DNA of 63,058 bases from Acidobacteriota bacterium. Lineage in GTDB: Bacteria; Acidobacteriota; Terriglobia; Terriglobales; Acidobacteriaceae. A program made the position numbers and the translations under genes. Shown here piece by piece: positions 56,432 through 63,058 of this stretch (within the stretch, counting starts at the first letter, position 1; each line of letters opens with the position of its first letter). The DNA is taken from NCBI GenBank assembly GCA_021779935.1, contig JAJXZT010000041.1:1-63058 (forward strand), read 5' to 3'. Under the pieces are notes generated by a model. That model was not told where the DNA came from. It was given only the letters and a program-made list of their open reading frames with translations, and made no database searches.

Positions 56432-57454
56432 ATGCTCATCGATCACGTGATGTCGTTCGGGCCGCAGGTCACAAAACTCTCACCAGAAGCCAGCGACGAC
56501 GAACTTGAAGGACTGCAAAAGCAGCTTCGGACGCTCGGAGAATTCACACCGAGGTTCGATGTGTGGAACGTCTACTCGACTCTGAATCCGAACCTGATTC
56601 AGAATCCCCAACCCGGCACACCCGCTGAGAAGCGGAATGCAGAAGCCGTCGAAAAGCGACAAGAAACTCTGCTCGTCGCTTCAAAAGCGCCCATCTATGC
56701 CCCCTACAATCCGATGTGGTTAGAGCATAAGTACAGTGATGCGCAACGGCTCGGATACCTGTGTACGTTTTCGCCCGAATTCGGGAAATGGGTGGTAACG
56801 CTGGTGTTCGACAGCCTTTATCGGCCGGGTGGAATCGACTACATCCCCAACGCATTCGAATTGTTGCTCGGAGACGACGAGATGTTCGGCGGCTATACGC
56901 TCAAGAACACCAGAGAGGTCACCGTCAACCCCGAAGATCAACAAGCATTGCAGTTCGGAAGCGAGTTAGTGCGCACATGTTTGCAAATGCTCAATTGGGT
57001 AGACGACGATCCCGCAAGCGGCACACAGGTGGTCACGCTCGGCAACAACAAACCGAACAGGCTCAACTTCGGTGGCGTTAGCAAGCAGCCGAAGAGCAAC
57101 CCCACCATCATCCGCTTTGAGCCGTTCATGAAGAAGCGGAAGGCGCAGGCATTTGCGCTTAGGGGAGGGGGGTCGGAAGCTGCGCAGCATTTGGTAAAGG
57201 CGTGCCGGCCCATCTACTCCATGCAGCATCCGCTCGGTGGCGCATTTACTCCCGATGGCAAGCCGAAGAAACTGACGCTCGGCGTCAACTATGGAATGCT
57301 CACACGCAAGCAGCATCTCCGTGGCAATCCCAACAATGGCAAGAAGGCGAAAGTTGCGGTCATCACCGTTGGTGACGTTCACGCTGGTTCTTTCTCGCCG
57401 TTCAACCCTGCATCTGTTTCAACATCGACCAATCTCGAAGGGGGTGTCGCATGA
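56432..57454 (+). CDS. unknown protein 2 of a three-gene operon
   Basis: A 340-aa soluble protein, MLIDHVMSFGPQVTKLSPEASDDELEG. It has a helical N-terminus, a central alpha/beta part (YLCTFSPEFGKWVVTLVFDSLYRPGGIDYIPNAFELLLGDDEMF), and a basic C-terminal part (PTIIRFEPFMKKRKAQAFALRGGGSEAAQHLVKACRP). No family is recognised. It begins 2 bp after protein 1 and overlaps protein 3 by ATGA, so the three are translationally coupled. Confidence 0.65.
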   Translation: MLIDHVMSFGPQVTKLSPEASDDELEGLQKQLRTLGEFTPRFDVWNVYSTLNPNLIQNPQPGTPAEKRNAEAVEKRQETLLVASKAPIYAPYNPMWLEHKYSDAQRLGYLCTFSPEFGKWVVTLVFDSLYRPGGIDYIPNAFELLLGDDEMFGGYTLKNTREVTVNPEDQQALQFGSELVRTCLQMLNWVDDDPASGTQVVTLGNNKPNRLNFGGVSKQPKSNPTIIRFEPFMKKRKAQAFALRGGGSEAAQHLVKACRPIYSMQHPLGGAFTPDGKPKKLTLGVNYGMLTRKQHLRGNPNNGKKAKVAVITVGDVHAGSFSPFNPASVSTSTNLEGGVA

Positions 57455-58122
57455 AAAACCGCATCGTGTACGACGACGAAGGGCGCATTATTGAAGGCTT
57501 GGATTACGTGGAGTATATCGCTGCCGTGCCCGATCATCAGACAGAAGTCGAAATCGTTAACCCGCCGCTGGAAATCGCCGAGAAGCTGGCTGATACCATG
57601 GCCAAAGAGCGCAAGGAGAAGTTCGGCAAGTACTCGCTTGCCTTTCGCATCACCCGCAGCAAATCCGGTTCCGGTTTCGAGGTCAAACCGTTCGATCTGT
57701 CCCCTGTAAGTGAGCCCACGACCTTCGCAGTCTGTATCGAAGTGTTAGGCCGGGAGCAAGCGGCCGATGAAGAAAGAGTTTGGGTGGAAACAAGCACCCG
57801 TACCGTGGAGTTTCGCAGCCAGAAAGATGGCTCTGATTTCGACAAGGCTGCGTCCGACCATCTCAATTCCCTGTGGTCACAATGGTGGAATGGCGAAATG
57901 ATCGACCCGGTTATCGCCCAACAGTTTGATGCTGTCCGTAAGGACTCGCAGAAGACTCTCAAACAGGTTTACGGAAAATCCCAAGGTTTTACCAAGCGTG
58001 AATTCGAAACGCTTGCTGATGAGTGGTACGAGGCTTTGGCCAAGTCGAACTATTGGGATGAAGTACTGCCTCGCTCTGCGCCAGAGCGGCGTGGGTTGAG
58101 AGGTTGGTACTGCGCCGGGTGA
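57451..58122 (+). CDS. unknown protein 3 of a three-gene operon
   Basis: A 223-aa soluble protein, MKNRIVYDDEGRIIEGLDYVEYIAAVPDHQTEVEI. Mixed alpha/beta content; no catalytic motif is evident. The ATG overlaps the stop of the previous gene (ATGA at 57451-57454). Charged, acidic overall. Because all three genes lack homologues I can name, the operon is a candidate for an undescribed phage-defence or element-maintenance module. Confidence 0.65.
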   Translation: MKNRIVYDDEGRIIEGLDYVEYIAAVPDHQTEVEIVNPPLEIAEKLADTMAKERKEKFGKYSLAFRITRSKSGSGFEVKPFDLSPVSEPTTFAVCIEVLGREQAADEERVWVETSTRTVEFRSQKDGSDFDKAASDHLNSLWSQWWNGEMIDPVIAQQFDAVRKDSQKTLKQVYGKSQGFTKREFETLADEWYEALAKSNYWDEVLPRSAPERRGLRGWYCAG

Positions 58123-58254
58123 GGGCTCAGCGAGTCGGGCAGTAGTAAACGTCGCTGACATGAGCTTTGGATTTGCTACGGTTCTCAAACACCAGCAGGG
58201 ACAGGAAGCCAAGCATGGACGGCTGCCTGAATAGATGCCTATCATGAAGTGCTT

Positions 58255-58989
58255 ATGCCGACAGCGAAGAATCCAGCGGTGCCAGAATTCTACGTTTATG
58301 CGTTCGAAGTCGGCAGCGTGCCCCTCTATGTCGGCATAGGCAGGGATGCACGAGCGTCAGACCGATTGAATCACGTTCGTCGTCTGCTGCGGCGAGAATC
58401 GCAAGGGAGACCAGTCCGATGGGTGCTAAGTAATCGGGTCTTGGCGCACTTCTTGCAACGGAACATGGACGTAGCGTGCAGGTTCCTACATCGGGGCAAA
58501 ACACGTACGGAGGCGCTAAAGCTAGAGCGGCACGAGATTGGACGCTTGCTCAGCGAGGGATTCGTTCTCTGCAACCTGCAACACAACCCGAATAGACCAT
58601 CAACACCGCAGGAGGTAGTGACTTCTGTTCTTTCGAGGGCATGCATCGAAAACGTTGATTGCCCACCGCTGGTCGCTAGGAATCATCCTGAAGCAATCAA
58701 GCACCGCAAGGCAGTACCGCAATTGAGCGACGATACCGTTCTCGTTGCGAATTCAGAACGCCGAGCGAAGCCTCGAAGTTTCTTTGCGCTATTACAAGAG
58801 GCTGCGACGACGCCGATCACCCTGACCAACTTGATCTCCCGTGTGAGCTTGACCTACAAGCCTCCGTCCAGCACGAAACCCGCCGCATACGTGATTGCGG
58901 TACGCACTCGCTATGCTGTGAAAGCTGGTTTCTTGAAAAGGCACGAAGCGAAGCTAACGACAAAAGCGTCCGTGACCGGAAAGAACTGA
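58255..58989 (+). CDS. GIY-YIG-like nuclease-domain protein
   Basis: A 244-aa protein. The N-terminus EFYVYAFEVGSVPLYVGIGRDARASDRLNHVRRL has the GIY-YIG pattern (YVY...YVGIG with the following Arg). GIY-YIG domains cut DNA in repair, homing or restriction. The remaining residues (about 60-244) are basic and lack a named domain; ALLQEAATTPITLTNLISRVSLTYKPP near the end could bind DNA. Start at ATG 58255; GTG 58249 is possible. Its stop overlaps the next gene's ATG by 1 bp. Confidence 0.72.
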   Translation: MPTAKNPAVPEFYVYAFEVGSVPLYVGIGRDARASDRLNHVRRLLRRESQGRPVRWVLSNRVLAHFLQRNMDVACRFLHRGKTRTEALKLERHEIGRLLSEGFVLCNLQHNPNRPSTPQEVVTSVLSRACIENVDCPPLVARNHPEAIKHRKAVPQLSDDTVLVANSERRAKPRSFFALLQEAATTPITLTNLISRVSLTYKPPSSTKPAAYVIAVRTRYAVKAGFLKRHEAKLTTKASVTGKN

Positions 58990-59210
58990 TGTACGTCGCT
59001 GGCGTCGATGGCTGCAAAGCAGGATGGATCGCATTCAAGTTCGAATTGGCGTCCCGCAAGACATCGGTCGAACTGGTTGATCTGCCCTCATGGCTGCGGA
59101 ACCGCCCACCTGATCTCATTCGTCTCGCCATTGACATTCCGATTGGATTGCTTGATGGCTCCAGAGCTTGCGACCGTGCTGCCCTCACTTCCTGTTTGGG
59201 CGGCAACTAG
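58989..59210 (+). pseudogene. truncated DUF429 family protein
   Basis: Encodes only 73 aa: MYVAGVDGCKAGWIAFKFE ... IRLAIDIPIGLLDGSRACDRAALTSCLGGN. The motifs GVDGCKAGWI and AIDIPIGL are the N-terminal hallmarks of DUF429 (RNase H-like fold), whose members are about 240 aa. After CDRAA the frame ends early, so the protein lacks most of its fold. The 3' end runs into the convergent gene (59185). Likely a remnant cut by rearrangement inside the element. Confidence 0.72.
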
Positions 59211-59652
59211 AGTCGGAACCCGGAGGCGTTACCAAGATTCCGTAATATAGTGGGACTTTGGTATCGCCGTACGCTGGCACCACCTCCCGTATCTTTTCCC
59301 CCACCTCATCGGTGACGATCACGAGAGTGCGGTACACAACTGAAGTGCACGTCTCGTCCTTGAAGACCTGTTCGATCTTCTTGTGGTAGGGGTATGCCTC
59401 CGGGGTGTCGTTGTCGATCAATGCCGCTGGATATGTTTTCCCTACTCTTAATGGTTGGCAGTCGTGTCTTTTCATTTCGCATACGATGATGTCTGCGTCT
59501 GCGGCTCTTTGTCCGGGGTGGTGCACTCTGGCAAAGCGCAGGCCGGGGGCGGCCCAGACCGCATCGACGATTGTGACTGTCTTGATATCTTGGGCGAACA
59601 CTGAGCAACATGTTGACAGTGCTATTGCGATTAGCAGAATTGTTCTCGTCAT
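59185..59652 (-). CDS. secreted hypothetical protein
   Basis: A 155-aa protein with a signal peptide (1-20, MTRTILLIAIALSTCCSVFA) and a soluble part with four cysteines (DIIVCEMKRHDCQPLRV, DETCTSVVY, SDSSCRPNRK). No family is recognised. Secretion of a small Cys-containing protein from a mobile element may matter for contact with other cells or viruses, but this is only suggestive. Its 3' end overlaps the truncated DUF429 gene by 26 bp. Confidence 0.55.
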   Translation of the reverse strand: MTRTILLIAIALSTCCSVFAQDIKTVTIVDAVWAAPGLRFARVHHPGQRAADADIIVCEMKRHDCQPLRVGKTYPAALIDNDTPEAYPYHKKIEQVFKDETCTSVVYRTLVIVTDEVGEKIREVVPAYGDTKVPLYYGILVTPPGSDSSCRPNRK

Positions 59653-59893
59653 CTTCCTTTTCCTCAGCCGCCCCGTTTAGTTTTAGGATTGTTTGCTCCT
59701 CATCTGAAAGCCCCGATTGCCACGGCCCGAGGCACGGCACTGTGGTTCGAATCCTTCACTTGGTGAACCGAGGAAGGTCTCGAACATCCCAAGAATAATG
59801 GGGATTTTAGACCACTGCCGGATCAGGGACATGCGGATTTTCATAAACCACCTTGGGACGAACCCTTCGAACCACCCTGAATCGTCTCTGTGA

Positions 59894-60175
59894 TCAGGCT
59901 TCTTGGTGCTCGTTCTGAAGATCGATCCCGTTCTCAGCACGCCAGCGGTCGGCAATCTCCCGCTCGTCCTCGGATTCGTACCCGCACCGTGCTTCAAAGG
60001 CGCAGGAGTCGCATTGCCATGGGTTGAATGGATGGCGGCGTCCGAACCATGCTGAGAACTTCGCCAGTCGCCACAGGATGCGAAGCACCCATTTCGGGTG
60101 GCGGTTATCGCTATTCCACACCCCGCTCATGAACCACGAGGTAACGTTCTCTGCCTGTTTGATCCCTCTGTTCAT
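59894..60175 (-). CDS. small hypothetical protein with CDSC motif
   Basis: A 93-aa protein starting MNRGIKQAENVT, with NPWQCDSCAFEARCGYESEDEREIADRW near the end: three cysteines in a C-x2-C-x5-C arrangement, possibly a zinc or Fe-S site. It is followed on the same strand by nothing recognisable. The start is uncertain. Confidence 0.45.
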   Translation of the reverse strand: MNRGIKQAENVTSWFMSGVWNSDNRHPKWVLRILWRLAKFSAWFGRRHPFNPWQCDSCAFEARCGYESEDEREIADRWRAENGIDLQNEHQEA

Positions 60176-60204
60176 CGTGTCAAACCGCAACCACTATGGT
60201 GGCT

Positions 60205-60468
60205 TCAGTGGGGCGTTGAGCAAAGAAGCTTGAGTTCTGATTCAGCCTTTCTCTTCGCTGTGGGTAAATCGGCGGCGAGTCCTTCCACAATTCGAGTGCC
60301 GTCACGCACGACGAAGTACTGGAATCCTGCGCCCGAGTCGGCGGTCTCAACATAGGCTGTGTAGTCGCCCTGCTTGATGCCAAGCCTCAGCAATCCGGAA
60401 GTGATTCCATTCTCCAAATCGAGAACCCGAGTCATCGCATGCGCCTTGATGGTGAATTCTGTAGCCAC
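60205..60468 (-). CDS. small hypothetical protein
   Basis: An 87-aa protein, MATEFTIKAHAMTRVLDLENG, with a strand-rich middle (DYTAYVETADSGAGFQYFVVRDGTRIVEGLA). No family is recognised. It lies between the AAA+ gene and the CDSC protein, all on the minus strand. Confidence 0.45.
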   Translation of the reverse strand: MATEFTIKAHAMTRVLDLENGITSGLLRLGIKQGDYTAYVETADSGAGFQYFVVRDGTRIVEGLAADLPTAKRKAESELKLLCSTPH

Positions 60469-60558
60469 TGTTACAGTAAACCAGCGACAGTCCAGATTCC
60501 CACGAAGATAATCGTGAGCAAGGCAAATTCAATTGCACCACGCCAAGATGACGATTTA

Positions 60559-62331
60559 TCAGTTGCCCCGCTCCGGCTGGAAGCCAAGCCTCGTCACCTT
60601 GGCCGCTCCCGCAAACTGATCGAACTTCCGCAGGTCTGCCGTGCTGATCCTTGGATGCAGCGCCTTCTGTGCTTCATGCAGGTCGCCTGTGGTAATTGGT
60701 CTGTCCATCTGGAGCGCCAGTCTTGCAGCCTGAACGACGAGTTCCTTGATGTCGCTGGCAGAGTAGTTCTCCAGTTCTGAGGCGACACCGACCTTGTCGA
60801 TCTCCGGTACGACAGGTCGTCCCTTCAAGTGGAAATCCAGCATTTCCGCCCGTGCGGTCTGGTCAGGCAGTGCGATGTAGATTGTCTTGTCGAACCGTCC
60901 TGTTCGCAGGATTGCGGGGTCGATCTCGTCGGGGCGGTTCGTTGCAGCGACGATTAGAATCTTTTTCTTCGCACAGCCCTCAAGCCGGGAAAGGAACTCG
61001 TTAATCTCTTCAATCTTCCAATGGCTGCCGCCCCCGACTGACCCTCTGGATGGGACGACAGCATCGAACTCGTCGATGAAGAGGACACAGGGGGCTTTTG
61101 CAGCAGCCGAGTCAAACATCTCCCGGATTTTGAGGGCGCTTCCATGTGCGTAGGTGCTTCCGAGATCGGAAGGCGCAACCTCGATGAAACTGCAATCGAT
61201 CTCTGCCGCCAGTTGACGTGCAACATAGGTCTTGCCGCAACCCGGAGGGCCGAATAGAAGAATTCCGTTGGGCAGGAAGATTCCGTACTTGGCATACTTT
61301 TCCGACTGTTTGAAGACTTCGACTACTTCGTCGTGCAATTGACGTTTGAGGCTGTCCATTCCAGCAATGCAAGCAAAGCCACCCCGTGGTGAAGAGGACA
61401 TCGATCCCGCTGGCGAAGGCGAAATCGTCTGCTGATGTTGAGTCAGGAACGGAGCAAACATATATGAATACTTAGCTTTTACTGCCTCGGATGCCACCGA
61501 CTTTGGAACGCACTGAAGCGCCGTATCGAGGAAATTAGAGTAGACGGACGCTACTGCCGTGGAAATGTTCTCGTGGCTTAAACGATCATATTTGTTCATG
61601 TGCGTTAAGAGCACTGGACTGCAAATCGATTCCTGATCTTGATTTCTGACGTATCGAACGCACTCCTCGACTGTCTGGTAAGTTTCAGGCTCCAAGCGAG
61701 AGTAAATGACTTGATACAACTGCCCGAACTCATTCGGCAGTGCCCCGCTGGCGACGGACACCGCCTTGAGCAGGGTTCTCAGGTCGTGCCCTATCACGTC
61801 GGTCAGGGCGTTCGATGTGTTAGCTCCTCCGAGTGCTGTGGATGCACGACAAACCTCTTCATATGGTCGTTGGCATCGGGACAGCATGTCGGCGAAGTCA
61901 TGCGAGATGGAACCGTATACGCTATTCGCCTTCTCTCGTTCCCGAATCACGATTGTTTTCTGCTGCGCAAGCTTTGCCAGACGGCTCTGCTCCTCCCGAA
62001 CCAACCTCACTGCTCTTGCATATGAGCAAATGCTGTACCACTCATCTTTCAAATACGGTGTATGCTCCCACACATCCTCTGGAATCGTGTGGTCGTGGTA
62101 TCCGTGGTCGTCGGTGAAGCTCTCTCGATCTTTGAGCAGGGTGAGCACGGCGTCCGAAGGAAAGCGCCCCTGCAATATCGCAGAATTGAACTCTGCCTCG
62201 GCTTGACGAAGGCGCTCCTCCTGTTCTCGCTCCCGGCGCATTTCACCGGATAGAAGACGAAACAGCGCCTTGAGTCCTCTATACAGCAGGAAGAGGACAA
62301 ATAGTGCTCCGACAAGCAGCCCTTCAGGCAT
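60559..62331 (-). CDS. membrane-anchored AAA+ ATPase (FtsH/SpoVK-like, no protease)
   Basis: A 590-aa protein. An N-terminal transmembrane helix (about 3-22, EGLLVGALFVLFLLYRGL) is followed by a charged coiled coil (EMRREREQEERLRQAEAEFN), a helical region and a single AAA+ domain (about 330-560): Walker A GPPGCGKTYVARQL, Walker B VLFIDEFDAVVPSRG and the sensor TNRPDEIDPAILRTGRFDK. No HExxH or other protease motif follows. The layout resembles membrane AAA unfoldases (SpoVK/FtsH group). I start at MPEGLLVG (62331), 20 bp after the gene for a CxxCxGxG mini-protein, with which it forms an operon. Confidence 0.82.
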   Translation of the reverse strand: MPEGLLVGALFVLFLLYRGLKALFRLLSGEMRREREQEERLRQAEAEFNSAILQGRFPSDAVLTLLKDRESFTDDHGYHDHTIPEDVWEHTPYLKDEWYSICSYARAVRLVREEQSRLAKLAQQKTIVIREREKANSVYGSISHDFADMLSRCQRPYEEVCRASTALGGANTSNALTDVIGHDLRTLLKAVSVASGALPNEFGQLYQVIYSRLEPETYQTVEECVRYVRNQDQESICSPVLLTHMNKYDRLSHENISTAVASVYSNFLDTALQCVPKSVASEAVKAKYSYMFAPFLTQHQQTISPSPAGSMSSSPRGGFACIAGMDSLKRQLHDEVVEVFKQSEKYAKYGIFLPNGILLFGPPGCGKTYVARQLAAEIDCSFIEVAPSDLGSTYAHGSALKIREMFDSAAAKAPCVLFIDEFDAVVPSRGSVGGGSHWKIEEINEFLSRLEGCAKKKILIVAATNRPDEIDPAILRTGRFDKTIYIALPDQTARAEMLDFHLKGRPVVPEIDKVGVASELENYSASDIKELVVQAARLALQMDRPITTGDLHEAQKALHPRISTADLRKFDQFAGAAKVTRLGFQPERGN

Positions 62332-62351
62332 ACGGCTCCCCGTTCTTGGGC

Positions 62352-62522
62352 CTATCGCTTGCCCGTGCCTCGGCATCCCGGACACACGCCGGATGCTCGA
62401 CATGCATTACAGGGGCTCTTGTAATTCGTGACCGGGCCGGAGCCTTTGTAGCCGAAATGTCCTGTTCCTCGGCACTGCTGACACTTGCCAGTGCCGTTGC
62501 ATTTGTTGCATTCAGCCGCCAT
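62352..62522 (-). CDS. 56-aa CxxCxGxG zinc mini-protein
   Basis: A short protein with four C-x2-C-x-G-x-G-like repeats: ECNKCNGTGKCQQCRGTG and, later, CNACRASGVCPGCRGTGKR. This pattern is the DnaJ-type zinc finger, two zinc sites, here without any J domain. ATG 62522, stop 62352, 14 bp after the upstream gene and 20 bp before the AAA+ ATPase gene, so it is the middle gene of the operon. It may be a substrate adaptor or zinc chaperone for the AAA+ protein. Too short for standard gene callers. Confidence 0.65.
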   Translation of the reverse strand: MAAECNKCNGTGKCQQCRGTGHFGYKGSGPVTNYKSPCNACRASGVCPGCRGTGKR

Positions 62523-62536
62523 ATGCTCGTTCCTTT

Positions 62537-63058
62537 CTATTTCCAGTCGAGCGTCAACACGCTGACGCCGTGCTCGTGCTCTGAGATCGAAACCGAAATC
62601 TGGCGATGCTCACCGCCGAGCGTCTTGAGCTTGTCGCTGAAACTGTCGAAGACCTCGTCGCCGAAGCACCCGCACCCCAAGAAGGTGAAGTGCTCCAGAG
62701 TCACGGGCTCCGGCTGGCGCAGGGCATGGAGGATCGCCTCGCATTGGGTGAGCGGGATGTTGGGATGGAAGTCCTGTCCGCAGCCGTTCAGGTGCGTGGT
62801 TGCGATCCGGCTGGAGCGCCACATCCTCGCTGCCGACGAGACCGCTTCGAAAGTGATGTTGTAGTAGAAGTCGTGGTATGGCAGTCCCCGGTGCTCAGGC
62901 GCAACCAGCGCCTTGTAGCATGCCGAAGTGCCATACGGCATCAGGATCACTCCCTTGAGCCCTGAGCCGAAACGGCGAGATGGCAAGGCAATCAACGTCA
63001 CCGAGGAACTTGTGCTGACCTGCTCAGCCCATCGATAGAGTTCTCTGGTTGGAATCTT
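62537..63058 (-). CDS. unknown protein, cut by the window edge
   Basis: The frame stays open to the right edge, so the true start lies beyond 63058; at least 173 aa are visible. The visible part has an alpha/beta character (GSGLKGVILMPYGTSACYKALVAPEHRGLPYHDFYYNITFEAV) and five cysteines (including FLGCGCFGDE). No family is recognised. It is the first visible gene of the operon with the zinc mini-protein and the AAA+ ATPase, 14 bp upstream of the former. Confidence 0.5.
   Translation of the reverse strand, partial: KIPTRELYRWAEQVSTSSSVTLIALPSRRFGSGLKGVILMPYGTSACYKALVAPEHRGLPYHDFYYNITFEAVSSAARMWRSSRIATTHLNGCGQDFHPNIPLTQCEAILHALRQPEPVTLEHFTFLGCGCFGDEVFDSFSDKLKTLGGEHRQISVSISEHEHGVSVLTLDWK

Noticed and set aside
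48594-63058. CRISPR array or toxin-antitoxin locus
   Set aside because: No regularly spaced repeats were seen; small genes of the element do not match a recognisable toxin-antitoxin pair.

Overview
The window looks like one contig of an Acidobacteriota genome, probably class Terriglobia. It is GC-rich. Lineage clues are a secreted von Willebrand A protein of the acidobacterial VWFA-related type, an S55-type secreted peptidase next to a large beta-propeller protein, a DUF2934 protein, a carboxypeptidase-regulatory-like protein behind a cytochrome c maturation cluster, a RAYT transposase with its REP repeats, and intergenic DNA full of short palindromic repeats. The assignment is an inference from gene content; no rRNA gene is present.

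Bases 1-48600 are chromosomal backbone. From left to right: a Nudix hydrolase and a membrane protein; metY-metX behind a Met/Cys-codon leader peptide with a terminator/antiterminator pair (1552-1731); a redox or stress-looking group (PAS-LuxR regulator, Cys-pair protein, frameshifted hemerythrin, cupin fusion); an alcohol dehydrogenase-aldo/keto reductase-cupin operon; a RAYT gene with REP repeats, then a zinc-ribbon membrane protein between two 75-bp inverted repeats; an unidentified ~300-nt RNA gene with its own promoter, a 20-codon reading frame and a terminator (13894-14190); divergent ubiX and larB; MarR; purB; a MarR-CLC channel pair with a perfect operator palindrome; clpC; lolD and lolC/E; an S55 peptidase and beta-propeller pair; VWA protein; CocE hydrolase; ZIP transporter; a YchF-like protein; MoxR; DUF2089; htpX; a ccmF-ccmH-ccmI cluster; a response regulator and DUF2934; and tRNA-Glu(CTC).

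From tRNA-Glu to the right edge (48594-63058) the content changes to an integrative element. A tyrosine recombinase sits directly behind the tRNA. It is followed by a small basic peptide overlapping an ImmA/IrrE-type peptidase, a 29-bp palindromic operator, a D12-family adenine methylase with an altered DPPY motif, a P4/D5-type SF3 helicase, several short unknown genes, a three-gene operon of unknown proteins with overlapping or touching ends (55848-58122), a GIY-YIG-like protein, a broken DUF429 gene, and a leftward operon of an unknown protein (cut by the edge), a CxxCxGxG mini-protein and a membrane-anchored AAA+ ATPase. No second attachment site is visible, so the far end of the element lies outside the window.

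The strongest candidates for undescribed biology are the metYX attenuator, the structured RNA/sORF gene at 14 kb, and the two unknown operons of the integrative element. Start codons were chosen by ribosome binding sites, signal peptides and overlap with neighbours; several remain uncertain and are marked so.
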